DNA from: Stigmatella erecta
GTDB taxonomy: Bacteria > Myxococcota > Myxococcia > Myxococcales > Myxococcaceae
Direction of reading: 5' to 3'
DNA: 64,000 bases
Assembly (NCBI RefSeq): GCF_900111745.1
Contig: NZ_FOIJ01000001.1
Span: forward strand, 930,001-994,000
Shown: in pieces, positions 37,501-47,400 of the stretch
Position numbering within the stretch: position 1 is the first letter of the stretch
How the letters are laid out: each line of letters starts with the position of its first letter
The notes under the pieces: generated by a model
What the model saw: only the letters and a program-made list of their open reading frames with translations
Told to the model about the DNA's origin: nothing
Database searches by the model: none
Translations under genes and position numbers: made by a program

Positions 37501-40500
37501 GTGGGCAGCGCCACCTTGGCCCTCGGGTAGTCCTGGTCGAACCCCGCCCAGTCCACCCCCACTCCCTTCACGTACAGCTTCCCCACGCTCCCCAGCATCT
37601 GCTGCCACTCGTTGCTTCCCTGCTTCAACGAGCCCACCCACTCCGCTTCTCCTCCCGGCAGGCTCCTCTTCCCCACGTTCACCAGCGTCGGCTTCGGCCC
37701 CACCTCCACGAACACCCGGTACCCCTTCTCGTACAGCCCCTTCAGCCCCTCCCAGTACTTCACCGGCTGCCGGATGTGCTTCTTCCAGTACTCCCCCTTC
37801 AGCCCCTCCTCCCCCTTCACCTGCCCGCCACTCACGTTCGACACCAGCTCGATTTCAGGCCGCTTCCACTTCACCTGCCCGGCCTCCTTCTCGAACGCCT
37901 CCAGCATCGGCTCCATCAGCGGCGAGTGGAACGCGTGCGTCGTCTTCAGCTTCCGGCACTCCACTCCCTTCTCCTTCAGCTTCGACACCACCTGCTCCAC
38001 CTGCGCCGCTCGGCCTGACACCACCGTCTCCTCGGGGCCGTTCACCGCCGCCACCGACACGCTCTGCTCGTACCCGGCCAGCGCCTCCCTCACCTTCCCT
38101 TCCGCCGCCAGCACCGCCACCATCTCCCCAGCCTCCGGCAGCTGCTGCATCAGCCGGCCTCTCGCCGCCACCAGCTTCAGCCCCTCCTCCTGCGTGCACA
38201 TCCCCGCCACGCACGCCGCCACGTACTCTCCCAGGCTGTGGCCCATCACCGCCGCTGGCTTCACTCCCCAGCTCATCCACAGCTGCGCCAGCGCGTACTC
38301 CACCGCGAACAGCGCTGGCTGCGACACCCCGCTCTGCTCCAGCAGGTGCCCCTTTGCTCCGTACAGCACCTCCACCAGTGACTCGTTGAGCACCGGCTTC
38401 AGCACCTCATCGCTCTTCTGAATGCTCGCCCGGAACGTTGGCTGCGTCTCGTACAGCTCCCGGCCCATCCCCTCGTGCTGGCTTCCCTGTCCCGTGAACA
38501 GGAACACCACTTCCGTCTTGCCAGCACTGGGCGCTTGGCCCACCACGGCCTGCCCCACCTCACTTCCCTCGGCGAACAGGGCCAGCTGCTGGCTCAGCTG
38601 CGCGGGGGATTCGGCCACCAGGGCCAGCCGGTGATTGAACTGCGCACGGCCGGTGTTCGCCGTGTGGCACACATCCGCCAGGTTCACGGGACCACACGAC
38701 GCCAGGTGCTGCGCGTACCGGTTCGCCAGCGCCTTCAGCGCCGCCTCGCTGCGCGCCGACAAGCTCAGCACGTGCAGCGGCCGCTCCCTCTCCGCCACCG
38801 GACGCCCATGCGCGGGGGCCTCTTCCAACACCACGTGTGCGTTCGTGCCGCCAATGCCGAAGGAACTCACACCCGCCCGGCGGGGATGCTGTCCCGCAGG
38901 CCAGTCGGAGAGCTGGGTGTTGACGTAGAAGGAGCTGGATCCAGCTTCGAGCTGCGGGTTGGGCTTCTTGAAATGGAGGCTGGGCGGCAACCGGCGGTGC
39001 TGCAGGCTCAACACGGTCTTGATCAAACCCGCGATGCCGGCGGCAACCTCCAGGTGGCCCACGTTGGTCTTCACCGAGCCGATGGGACAGCGGCCGTCCG
39101 CACCGGTGCTGGAACCAAAGACCTGCTGGAGCGCGGAGAGCTCGATCTGATCTCCCAGCGGCGTCCCGGTTCCGTGCGTCTCGATGTAACCGAGGGTCGA
39201 CGGGCTCACACCGGCTGCGGCCAGGGCGGCGGAAATCACCGCGGCCTGACCATCCTGGCTGGGAGCCGTGTAACCGATCTTCAGCGAGCCATCGTTGTTG
39301 ATGGCCGAACCCCGGATCACCGCCCGGATGCTGTCGCCGTCCGCCAACGCATCCGAGAGGCGCTTGAGGACCACCACGCCCGCGCCGCTGCCGAAGATGG
39401 TTCCCTGGGCGTTCGCATCGAACGCACGGCAGTGCCCATCGGGCGACAGGATTCCTCCTTGCTCATAGAGGTACCCCGACTTCTGCGGCAGCCGCACGGA
39501 CACGCCGCCGGCCAGCGCCATGTCGCACTCCTTGTTCACCAACGCCTGGCACGCCAGGTGGACCGCCACGAGCGAGGTGGAGCAAGCGGACTGAACGCTG
39601 AGGCTGGGGCCCTTCAGTCCCAGCTTGTAGGACACGTGGGTGGCCAGATAGTCCTTGTCGTTCCCGATCAAGGTCTGCAGGTCCCGCACCGCCCCCTCCC
39701 GGCCCACCGAAGGGCCGAGGTTGAACAGGAGGTAGTTGCTGATGATGGCCCCCGCATAGACGCCCACCAGCTTGTCGAGCTTGCGCGGGTTGTAGCCCGC
39801 ATCCTCGATGGCCTCCCAGACACACTCCATGAAGATGCGGTGCTGCGGATCGGTGATCCGCGCCTGCTTCGGCATGAAGCCAAACAGGTCCGCATCGAAG
39901 AACTCGACATCTTCGAGGGCGCTGCTCGCCCGGACGTAGTTGGGATCGCGCAGCATCGAAGGGTCATCCATCGACTGCCGCAGCTCTTTCTCCGTCAGGA
40001 AGGAGACTGACTCGACGCCGTCGCGCAGGTTCCGCCAGAACTCCCCGAGGTTCTTCGCACCCGGGAACCTGCCAGACATGCCGACGATGGCGATCGGCTC
40101 CTGCCGTCCCGTGGAAGGCGTGAGCGCCGTCTTGAGCGCCTTGGGAACCGCAGACACACTCGGGGCCTGTGGAGCGGCCTCCTCACGGATGGCCGGAGCA
40201 GGCGCGACCGCAGCCTTCACCACGGGCGCCGGTGGAGGTGAAACGGCCACGGTGGGAGCTGCCGGAGCGCGCTGACTGTTGATGAACTCCGCCAGCGCGC
40301 TGATGGTGGTGTACCGGAACATCTGCGCGATCGGGATGTCGGTCTTGAGCCGCTCCTTCATCCTGCGATGCATCTGCACGATGTGGACGGACGTGCCTCC
40401 CAGATCGAAGAAGTTGCGGTGGACATCCACCTCTTCCAGGTGGAGCACTTCCTGAACGATGGCCGCCAGCGAGCGCTCCACGTCCGAGCCCGGTGCACGG

Positions 40501-43500
40501 CGAGTGGGCTGCGCCACCTCCACCGGCTCGGCCGGAGGGCGGAGCGCCCCCCGGTCCACCTTGCCGTTGGACGTCAGCGGAAGGGATTCCAGCATGACGA
40601 ACGACGAGGGAACCATGTACTCCGGCAGCTTCGACGCCAGATAGCGCCGCAGCTCTTCCGCCAACGAAGCGGAGACGGCCTTGGGAGCCGGAGCAGCCAC
40701 GGTGGCGGCAACCCCTGCCCCACCGCCCACAAAGCTGTGCAGGAGCACATGGTGCTCATCCAACGCGAACTGCGCGCGCAGGGGCTCGAAGTTCATCACT
40801 CCGATCGGGCACAACCCCAGCTTGTGGGAGGGGGCCGCGCTCATGAGGAGCTGGGCGATGTAGCCCGCCTCCAGCATGCAGAAGTCCCGCGCCATGGTCC
40901 CGTACAGCGGCTCGATGGCACTCAGCTTCCCGACCAGGAAGACGGAGAACGCAGCGGCCTCGAAGACGGGCTGGTTCCGGGACGCGTGCTGGCTCGGATC
41001 CAGGGCCGCATCCGCGGTCAGCAGCACGAGCTCGTGACGCTTCGGGTGATAGTAGTAGGTGCCGCCCGCGAGGCCTCCGACCCGCCCGGGCTTGACGTGC
41101 AGGTAGACCTGCACCGGATAGAGCCCACCGGCCGATGCATACCGGTACTTGGGCATCATGGAGTCTTCCAGCGAGATCGGCATCAGGCTGCTCAGCAACT
41201 CGCTGAGCCGCTCCAGAGACACGGGCTCGGAGAGGAACGACTGGGCGCTCTGCCGCTCCATGTACTTCTTGCGGAAGGCCTCGTTGAGCTCCGGCTTCTG
41301 GAGCGGAACCGACGTCCGGCTGCCCGCGTCCGAGCGCAGGTTGTGCTGCTTCAGCTTGAACTCCAGGCGCTCCACCGCATCGGTGATCAGCCCAGGCCCC
41401 TGGCTCTCCAGAACGCTGTACTCGTGAACCAGCTTCGGAGCGGACGCCAAGGGAGGGGTGCTCGCCGGAGGAGGAGCCGCCGGGGAAGCACTTGCCTCCC
41501 CTTCACCGGGAACGACATACGCCACGAGGCGCCGGGTGCCCCCGGGCTTCCCGACAGCATTGACCACCGAGGAGCGCACCGAGGGATGCGAATCGAGCGC
41601 GGCCTCGATCTCACCGAGCTCGATGCGATAGCCCTGGATCTTGACCTGGAAGTCCTCCCGGCCGAGGAACTCGATGTTTCCATCGGGCATGAAGCGGCCC
41701 AGGTCGCCCGTCGCGTACAGGCGCTCGCCCGTCCTGGGATGGGTGATGAACCTCTCCGCGGTGCGGACCGGATCCCGGTAATAGCCGAGCGAGAGGCCGA
41801 TGCCGCCAATGTACATCTGGCCCGCGACCCAGTCCGGGCAGGGCTCCAGCGCTTCATCCAGCACGTAGAAGCGCTGATTCACCATCGGACGGCCGTACGG
41901 AATGCTGCGCCAGCCGGCGCCCACGTCCCCAATCCGGTACAGGATGGACCAGATGGAGGCCTCGGTCGCGCCACCGAGGCTGATCAGCTCCACGTTCCTG
42001 GACAGCGCACGGATGCGTCCGGGCAGCGTGACCGGGATCCAGTCACCACTCATCAGGACCAGGCGCAGCGAGTCCGGCAAGCGCAGCCCGCTTCCCTCGG
42101 AGTACTCGACCAGCATGTCCATCAGCGCCGGGACCGAGTTCCAGATCGTGACGCCCGTCTTCTCCAGCAGCGTCTGCCACCGTGCGGGATCGCGCGACGT
42201 GCCAGGCTCCGGCATCACGATGGCGCCGCCCGCGGCCAGGGCCCCGAAGATGTCGTAGACCGACAGGTCGAAGCTGAGGGACGAGAGCGCCAGAATCCGG
42301 TCCTGGGGACCCACGTTGAAGCGCTCGTTCATGTCGAGGAGCGTGTTCACCGCTCCCCGGTGATCGATCATCACGCCCTTGGGACGGCCCGTCGAACCCG
42401 AGGTGTAGATGACGTAGGCAAGACCATTGCCCTGAACCAGCGGCAGAGCGGTCTTGGGAGTCTCGAGCTGCGCATCGCGGTCCACCGCGAGGCAGCGGGT
42501 CCCCTGGGGCCAGCGCAGCGAGGTCTCCAGGGCGGACTGCGTGAGGACGATGCTGGACTGGGCCTCTTCCAGCAAGCCGTGGAGCCGCTCGGGAGGCAGG
42601 GACGGAGACAGCGGCAGGTAGGCGGCTCCCGCGCGAAGGATGGCGAGCGCGGCGACCACCTGCTCCACCCCCTTCTCCGCGACGATCGCCACGAGCTGGC
42701 CGGGCTTGGCGCCCTGGGCGAGCAGCCATGCCGCGACCCGGGCCGACCGGCGCTCGAGCTCCCCATACGAGAGCACCTGATCGCCGGAGATGACCGCGGC
42801 CGCGCTGGGCTGCCGCTCGGCCTGGCGAAGGAAGAGCGACTCCATCCGCTCGGATGGCACGGGCCGCTCGGTGGCGTTGTACTCGGCCCGGCTCGCCTGC
42901 TGTGCGGGCACGAGCGGCTGCTGCGAGAGCGCCTCCCACGCCGAGGCATCATCGGCAAGGCGGCGCAGGAGCCGCCCGTAGCTCTCGAAGACAGCGTCGA
43001 TCAGGCCCGCGGGAAAGAGCGCATCGACAGAGTCCCAGCTGTAATAGATGCCACCATCCAGCTCGAAGACCTGGTGGTCGAGCCACACCTGGGGCGTCTG
43101 GGAGATGACGTCGACGATCTTCACGCCCTCGGACATGCTCAACGAGCGCCCCGTCTCCGAGATCAGGCTCGTGAAGACGTAGGGCATGGCGGTCCCCGCG
43201 TCCCAGCGGCCCAGGCGCATCGCTTCCCGCAGGACCTTCACGCTCGATACGGCCGAGTGCTCCAGATCGTTGAGGAACTGCCGCTGGAGCCGCCGCGCCC
43301 TGTCGGCGAAGGACTCGGGCTTCGAGCCATCCAGCTCAAGCAGGATGCCCGAGGTGAAGTCCCCGACGATTCGCTCCACATCCTCGATCAGGGGCAGCCG
43401 GTTGAAGAGGGTCAGGTTGAGCGTGAGCCGGTTGCTCCGGCTGTAGGCCCGGAGCGTTTCACCATAGGCGGCGGCCAGGGCCATGGACGACGTGATGCCC

Positions 43501-44450
43501 GCGGCCTTGGCATGGCTCCGGAAAGCGCGCCAGGAGGCCTGATCCAGCCCCGCCTTCCGGCGCACGAAGTGGTGCTGCCCCTTCACGTCCGTGTCGTTCA
43601 CGAGCGGCAGATCGGGGGCGTTTGGCATCTTCTCGAGACGGTCCCGCCAGTACGCCAGCGAGTTCTGATACGCCCGGGAGTTCGGGTCGGTGCGCTGAGC
43701 GGACTGGACGCAGTAATCCCGGAAGGTCTTCTTGAAAGGCACCAGCGGCGCGTCTGGATTCAGGTACAGCGAAGCGCACTGCTCGATCAGGATCTGAACG
43801 CTGAAGGCATCGGCCGTGAGGAGATCGAAGCTGATGTGCAGGTGAACCCGACCACCCGCCACCTTCGTGGCCCGGACATCGAACAGGGGATACCGGTCCG
43901 CCGGAAGCACCTGGTGGGAGAGCTCCGCACGAATGGTCTCAAGATGCGCCTCGGCCTGACTGGCTGGCGCTCCAGCAAGGTCATACGCGGTGAGGGTGAA
44001 GGGCGGCACCGTCTCCAGCACCACCTGCTCGCCCGACGGGAGCACCACCATGCGGAGCATGTCGTGGTACTCGATGAGGCGCTGGAGGACGCCCTCCAGG
44101 CGCGGCAGATCGAGCGCGTCGAACGCGAGCTCAAGATAGCTGTGGGCCGCGACGTTGCCCGTATCGAAAGCACCTTGCCTGCCCACCCAGTAGGCATTCT
44201 GGATGTCGGTGAGAGGGAACGGAGCAAAGCGCGAGGACTCCACCGGCTGCGGGCTCGCCACGGCCTGAAGGTTCGAGGCGCGGCTCGCGGAGCGCAGGTG
44301 CGCCACGAGTTGCTCCTTCTTGTCCTTCAACGCCGTACGCAGTTCCGGCGTGAGGTGGCCGGGAGGCGCGCGGAAGCGCAACACGTCCCCCTCAAGCCAG
44401 AGCTCGATGCCCTTCTGCTGGAGGTAAACGACGAACTCGGACGTGTTCAT
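34593..44450 (-). CDS. mtaD: Hybrid NRPS-PKS: Cy-A(Ox insert)-PCP / KS-AT-DH-KR-ACP, MtaD-like
   Basis: A 3,285-residue protein. Order: TubC-like docking (1-50), cyclisation domain (about 60-480, DLLTADAFS near 208), A domain (A3 near 679; Cys-type pocket, SLGGATEASIW) with an FMN oxidase domain inserted before A10 (about 1005-1250), A10 NGKVDRGAL near 1294, PCP (Ser1354), KS (about 1450-1875, Cys1623), AT (about 1975-2290, Ser2072, motif HAFH, malonyl), DH (His2376, intact HxxxGxxxxP), KR (about 2880-3060) and ACP (Ser3190). It makes the second thiazole and the adjoining double bond. The ATG at 44450 overlaps the mtaC stop in ATGA. The charged C-terminal helix probably docks with MtaE. Confidence 0.94.
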   Translation of the reverse strand: MNTSEFVVYLQQKGIELWLEGDVLRFRAPPGHLTPELRTALKDKKEQLVAHLRSASRASNLQAVASPQPVESSRFAPFPLTDIQNAYWVGRQGAFDTGNVAAHSYLELAFDALDLPRLEGVLQRLIEYHDMLRMVVLPSGEQVVLETVPPFTLTAYDLAGAPASQAEAHLETIRAELSHQVLPADRYPLFDVRATKVAGGRVHLHISFDLLTADAFSVQILIEQCASLYLNPDAPLVPFKKTFRDYCVQSAQRTDPNSRAYQNSLAYWRDRLEKMPNAPDLPLVNDTDVKGQHHFVRRKAGLDQASWRAFRSHAKAAGITSSMALAAAYGETLRAYSRSNRLTLNLTLFNRLPLIEDVERIVGDFTSGILLELDGSKPESFADRARRLQRQFLNDLEHSAVSSVKVLREAMRLGRWDAGTAMPYVFTSLISETGRSLSMSEGVKIVDVISQTPQVWLDHQVFELDGGIYYSWDSVDALFPAGLIDAVFESYGRLLRRLADDASAWEALSQQPLVPAQQASRAEYNATERPVPSERMESLFLRQAERQPSAAAVISGDQVLSYGELERRSARVAAWLLAQGAKPGQLVAIVAEKGVEQVVAALAILRAGAAYLPLSPSLPPERLHGLLEEAQSSIVLTQSALETSLRWPQGTRCLAVDRDAQLETPKTALPLVQGNGLAYVIYTSGSTGRPKGVMIDHRGAVNTLLDMNERFNVGPQDRILALSSLSFDLSVYDIFGALAAGGAIVMPEPGTSRDPARWQTLLEKTGVTIWNSVPALMDMLVEYSEGSGLRLPDSLRLVLMSGDWIPVTLPGRIRALSRNVELISLGGATEASIWSILYRIGDVGAGWRSIPYGRPMVNQRFYVLDEALEPCPDWVAGQMYIGGIGLSLGYYRDPVRTAERFITHPRTGERLYATGDLGRFMPDGNIEFLGREDFQVKIQGYRIELGEIEAALDSHPSVRSSVVNAVGKPGGTRRLVAYVVPGEGEASASPAAPPPASTPPLASAPKLVHEYSVLESQGPGLITDAVERLEFKLKQHNLRSDAGSRTSVPLQKPELNEAFRKKYMERQSAQSFLSEPVSLERLSELLSSLMPISLEDSMMPKYRYASAGGLYPVQVYLHVKPGRVGGLAGGTYYYHPKRHELVLLTADAALDPSQHASRNQPVFEAAAFSVFLVGKLSAIEPLYGTMARDFCMLEAGYIAQLLMSAAPSHKLGLCPIGVMNFEPLRAQFALDEHHVLLHSFVGGGAGVAATVAAPAPKAVSASLAEELRRYLASKLPEYMVPSSFVMLESLPLTSNGKVDRGALRPPAEPVEVAQPTRRAPGSDVERSLAAIVQEVLHLEEVDVHRNFFDLGGTSVHIVQMHRRMKERLKTDIPIAQMFRYTTISALAEFINSQRAPAAPTVAVSPPPAPVVKAAVAPAPAIREEAAPQAPSVSAVPKALKTALTPSTGRQEPIAIVGMSGRFPGAKNLGEFWRNLRDGVESVSFLTEKELRQSMDDPSMLRDPNYVRASSALEDVEFFDADLFGFMPKQARITDPQHRIFMECVWEAIEDAGYNPRKLDKLVGVYAGAIISNYLLFNLGPSVGREGAVRDLQTLIGNDKDYLATHVSYKLGLKGPSLSVQSACSTSLVAVHLACQALVNKECDMALAGGVSVRLPQKSGYLYEQGGILSPDGHCRAFDANAQGTIFGSGAGVVVLKRLSDALADGDSIRAVIRGSAINNDGSLKIGYTAPSQDGQAAVISAALAAAGVSPSTLGYIETHGTGTPLGDQIELSALQQVFGSSTGADGRCPIGSVKTNVGHLEVAAGIAGLIKTVLSLQHRRLPPSLHFKKPNPQLEAGSSSFYVNTQLSDWPAGQHPRRAGVSSFGIGGTNAHVVLEEAPAHGRPVAERERPLHVLSLSARSEAALKALANRYAQHLASCGPVNLADVCHTANTGRAQFNHRLALVAESPAQLSQQLALFAEGSEVGQAVVGQAPSAGKTEVVFLFTGQGSQHEGMGRELYETQPTFRASIQKSDEVLKPVLNESLVEVLYGAKGHLLEQSGVSQPALFAVEYALAQLWMSWGVKPAAVMGHSLGEYVAACVAGMCTQEEGLKLVAARGRLMQQLPEAGEMVAVLAAEGKVREALAGYEQSVSVAAVNGPEETVVSGRAAQVEQVVSKLKEKGVECRKLKTTHAFHSPLMEPMLEAFEKEAGQVKWKRPEIELVSNVSGGQVKGEEGLKGEYWKKHIRQPVKYWEGLKGLYEKGYRVFVEVGPKPTLVNVGKRSLPGGEAEWVGSLKQGSNEWQQMLGSVGKLYVKGVGVDWAGFDQDYPRAKVALPTYAFQRERYWIERSRRTAASAVSSPGARQLLGRRVSSPTLKETVFESFVSTRAFSFIEDHRVNGAAVLPATVYMEMAQAAAGELFGAGCHAVEGLLIQEALVLQDDAERALQLVLTSSGDDAFSFQLFSTQGGPAEPQREASWTLHTTGTIRKAQKGASAPQALSVEGLLSWCPQTVPVTALYESFEARGISYGETFRGIQKLHVGRKEAVAWVQLPEALESDAALAPIHPALLDACLQVCGATQLEEGAQGQEEVLYLPVGMKRFQLWRAPGTACWSHVSIQSQDAASDKTLTGSVRLLDATGAVCAEIEGLQFRQVSRAALNRALQTGREWTYEVKWEPRPRNGILEDAVLEGTWWVLADSAGLGTGLIESLQARGARCVVVRPGAAYEARGDRTFTVNPARAEDFERLLVDSQGPAQLPCRGIVHLWGLDEGVPVEEAQELGCRSVLSLAQALGRSRVEVSPRLWIVTRGTQRTGHETQPPSLTHSALWGLGRTLGIEHPELSVSLLDLDVGSQDPSLLMEDLLLEAGGEQVAFRHGQRYVSRLARCAAPNTQASSIRLRDDVSYLLTGGLGAIGLQAARWMVERGARHLVVMGRKAASSAAQEALKPLKEAGAQIRWEQGDVSLPGDVARVLATLAQSGPPLRGVMHLAGVVEDGMLQQLDWARFQRVLAPKLQGSWNLHTQTQGMDLDFFVLFSSSSSLLGAAGQGNYAAANAFLDSLAHHRRALGLKAVSINWGPWSGSGMAAAFVGTDQRRWADFIEPAQGLELLGWAMGAGQAQVAVLPVDWAKYFQRFGDTGATKFLSRMLEETRGGAARTREPKLVERLKGLTRNRQQDVLLEYVYHQVTQVLGLDPSRPLAGNQRLFDVGMDSLLAVELRNRFQSTLGVDRPLSSTLVFDHPSVDALTAHLAAEWLQLEPLTPSAGQKPEGEEAAAQKLANLEQLPQKELGSLLDEKLALLEKLMGES
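37471..38510. repeat. 1,040-bp direct repeat, copy 2 (AT domain of mtaD)
   Basis: Partner of 25979-27018, same orientation and reading frame. Mismatches cluster around 37830-37862 (six in 30 bases) and are mostly absent elsewhere, including four 60-base rows with none. Beyond 38510 a region with an indel separates it from a weaker similar stretch up to about 38800. Confidence 0.93.
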
Positions 44451-47400
44451 AGGGACCCTTCCTCCCACGCGATGCCGCCACCCACGAGGCCATGCAGATA
44501 CACGTGCTCCTCTTCCAGCCGGAGCACCTTGCGCAACTCCTCGAAGCGCACTTCATCCAGCTGGCAGAGCCCCAGCTCAGCCTCCGCCGCGCTCGTCTCG
44601 AGAAGCTGCGCCATCAAACCCGCTTCGATCAGCGCCAAATCCCGCCACTTGTCCCCGTAACGCTGGGAAATGGCCCGCCGGTCACCCACGAGGAGGAGCG
44701 AGAACGCCGAGCGCTCGGCCATGGAGGCATTGGCAGCCGTGTGCAACGCCGCTCCAGAGGTTCCCGCACCTCCCAGGTGAACGAGCGTGTGACGAAGGGG
44801 ATCGTGGTAGTAGGCGCCTGCTTCGAGCCCCCGAACACGCCCTGCGCCGATGAAGAGGTAGGTCTGGACGCCGTAGATTCCGCCTGCCGAGCCGTACTGG
44901 TACTTGAGCTGCCCTTCCACCTTGAGGGGAGCAAGGCAGGACAGCAGCCGGCCCAGCACCTGAGCGTCGAGGGGCTCCGTGGAGAAGGTCCGGTGGCTGA
45001 GCCGCTTGAAGTAGCGCTGCCGCCGCTCGTCATCCTCCGGCGGCGAGGCCAGTTGCGTAGCCACAGCCCCCGCATCGAAGCGGCGGATGCCCGCGGGGCT
45101 CGGCTCCGTCGCCTTGCTCTCGGGGGGCTCCTCCACCGGCTGGCGCTCGACGTAATAGCCCGCGATCTCCGAGGCGTTCCGAAGCGAGAGGATCTCCGTG
45201 ATGGTGGGACGGCTTCCAAACTCCTGCTCGAGCAGCATCGCAAGCTTGATGAGCTCGACCGAAGTGGCGCCCATCTGGAGAAGACCGGCGCCCGGCTCGA
45301 TCTCCGGGCGCTTCAGCACCTCGGCGACCAGCCGCATGACGGTCGCAAGAATCTTCCCTCCCCGGGCATCCGTGAGGCTCGAGGTGCGGGTGGGCTGAAG
45401 CACGGGCTCCGGCAGGGCCTTGCGGTCCACCTTGCCGTTGGATGACAGGGGCAGATGCTCCAAGCGGACGAAGACGGCCGGCACCATGTATTGCGGCAGC
45501 GCCGCGCCCAGGAAAGCCCGCAGCGCCTCATCCGAAGGGGGCTCCTGCCCTTCGACGGGAACGAGATAGGCCACGAGCCGCCGCGAGGTCCGCTCCCCCG
45601 GGGCCGCGACCACCGCCTCGCGAATCGACGGATGACGCACGAGCACCGCTTCGATCTCTCCAAGCTCGATACGGTGTCCGGCGATCTTGACCTGGAAGTC
45701 CTTGCGGCCGAGAAACTCGATCTCTCCTTCCGGAAGGAAGCGGCCCAGATCGCCCGTGCGGTAGAGGCGCTCGCCGGTCTGGGGATGCGTGACGAAGCGC
45801 GCCCGCGTCGTCTCCTCATCGCGGAAATAGCCCTGCGCCAGCCCAACGCCCCCGATGTAGAGGTCGCCCGGCACGTAGTCCGGGCGCTGCGCCAGCTTCT
45901 CATCGAGCACGTAGAAGCGCTGGTTCAGCATCGGCCGGCCGTACGGAATGCTCCGTGCGGAGGGATCGACCCGGCCAATCGGGTGGATGATCGACCAGAT
46001 GGACGCTTCCGTCGCCCCGCCCATGCTGATGACCCGGATATGGGGGGACAGCTTGCGGATCCGGTCCGGCAAGGTCACGGGAATCCAATCGCCGCTCATC
46101 AGCACGAGCCGCAGGGACGCGGGAAGCATCTCGCCCCGGGACTCGACCAGGTCCACGAGCATTTCCATCAGCGTCGGGACCGAGTTCCAGATGGTCACGC
46201 CCTGCTCGCGGATCATCTGCAGCCAGTGCGCGGGATCCCGCGAGGCCTCGGGCTGGGGCAGGACGATCGCGGCTCCGGCGGCCAGGCTTCCAAAGATGTC
46301 GTACACCGACAGGTCGAAGCCGAGCGCCGAGAGGGCAAAGACGCGGTCCGCCGGGCCCACACCGAAGCGCTCGTTGATGTCGAGGATGGTGTTCGCCGCG
46401 GCCCGGTGCTCGATCTTCACGCCCTTGGGGCGGCCCGTCGAACCCGAGGTGTAGATGCAATACGCCAGGTCCGAGGTGGCACGCGCGGGCAAGCGCGGAG
46501 GACTCCCCCGGGCCGCATCGGCGATGGCCACGACCCGGACCCCCTCGGGCCACGATAGCCGCTGTGCCAGGTGGCTCTCGGTGAGGACCACCTTGACCTG
46601 GCCTTCTTCCAGCAACAGACGGCGGCGCTCCTCGGGAAGCGCGGGGTCAAGCGGGAGATACGCGGATCCCGCCAGATGAACGGCCATCACCGCGACGGCC
46701 TGCCGCCACCCCTTCTCCAGCACCACCGCGGTCAGCTCATTGGGCTTCGCGCCCAGCTCGACGAGGTGCGCCGCGAGAGAACCCGCCTGGCCCAGCAGCT
46801 CCCCGTAGGTGATCTTCGCGGAGGACTCCAGGATGGCCGCCCGGTGGGGCCCCTGCTCCGCTTGCGCCAGGAAGAGCGCGTCCAGACGGGACTCGGGAAT
46901 GGGGGCCGCAGTGGCATTGAACGCCTCGCGCTGAGCCCGCTGTGCCGCGGGGAGCCGCACCACGGTGCTCTCCTCCCAGCAGGCACCGTCATCGGCGAGC
47001 CGGCCCAGAAGGTCCATGTAGGCCTCGAAGGCCCCTTCGAGCATCGACTGCGGGAAGAGTCCCTCCGGGCTGTCCCAGTGACAGTAGAGCGCTCCGGACT
47101 CCTCGCGAACTTGGTGATCCAGCCACATCTGCGGCGTCTGGGTGATGGCGAAGGCGACCTCGCCCAACCAGTTGAACGGCGAGCCCCCGCCCGGCACCCG
47201 GGAACGGTGTCCGAGAAGGCTCGTGAAGACGACGGGCATGATGGCCCCGTTGCCCTTCTTCATCTGGGCGCGCTCGCGCATGACCCGCACGCCGCTGAAG
47301 TGGGTGTGCTCGAGATCCTCGGCGAGCTGATCACGCAGGCGCACGGCCCGAGCGGTGAAGGACTCCCCGCTTCGATCCACCTCGAGCAGCACGTTGGTGG

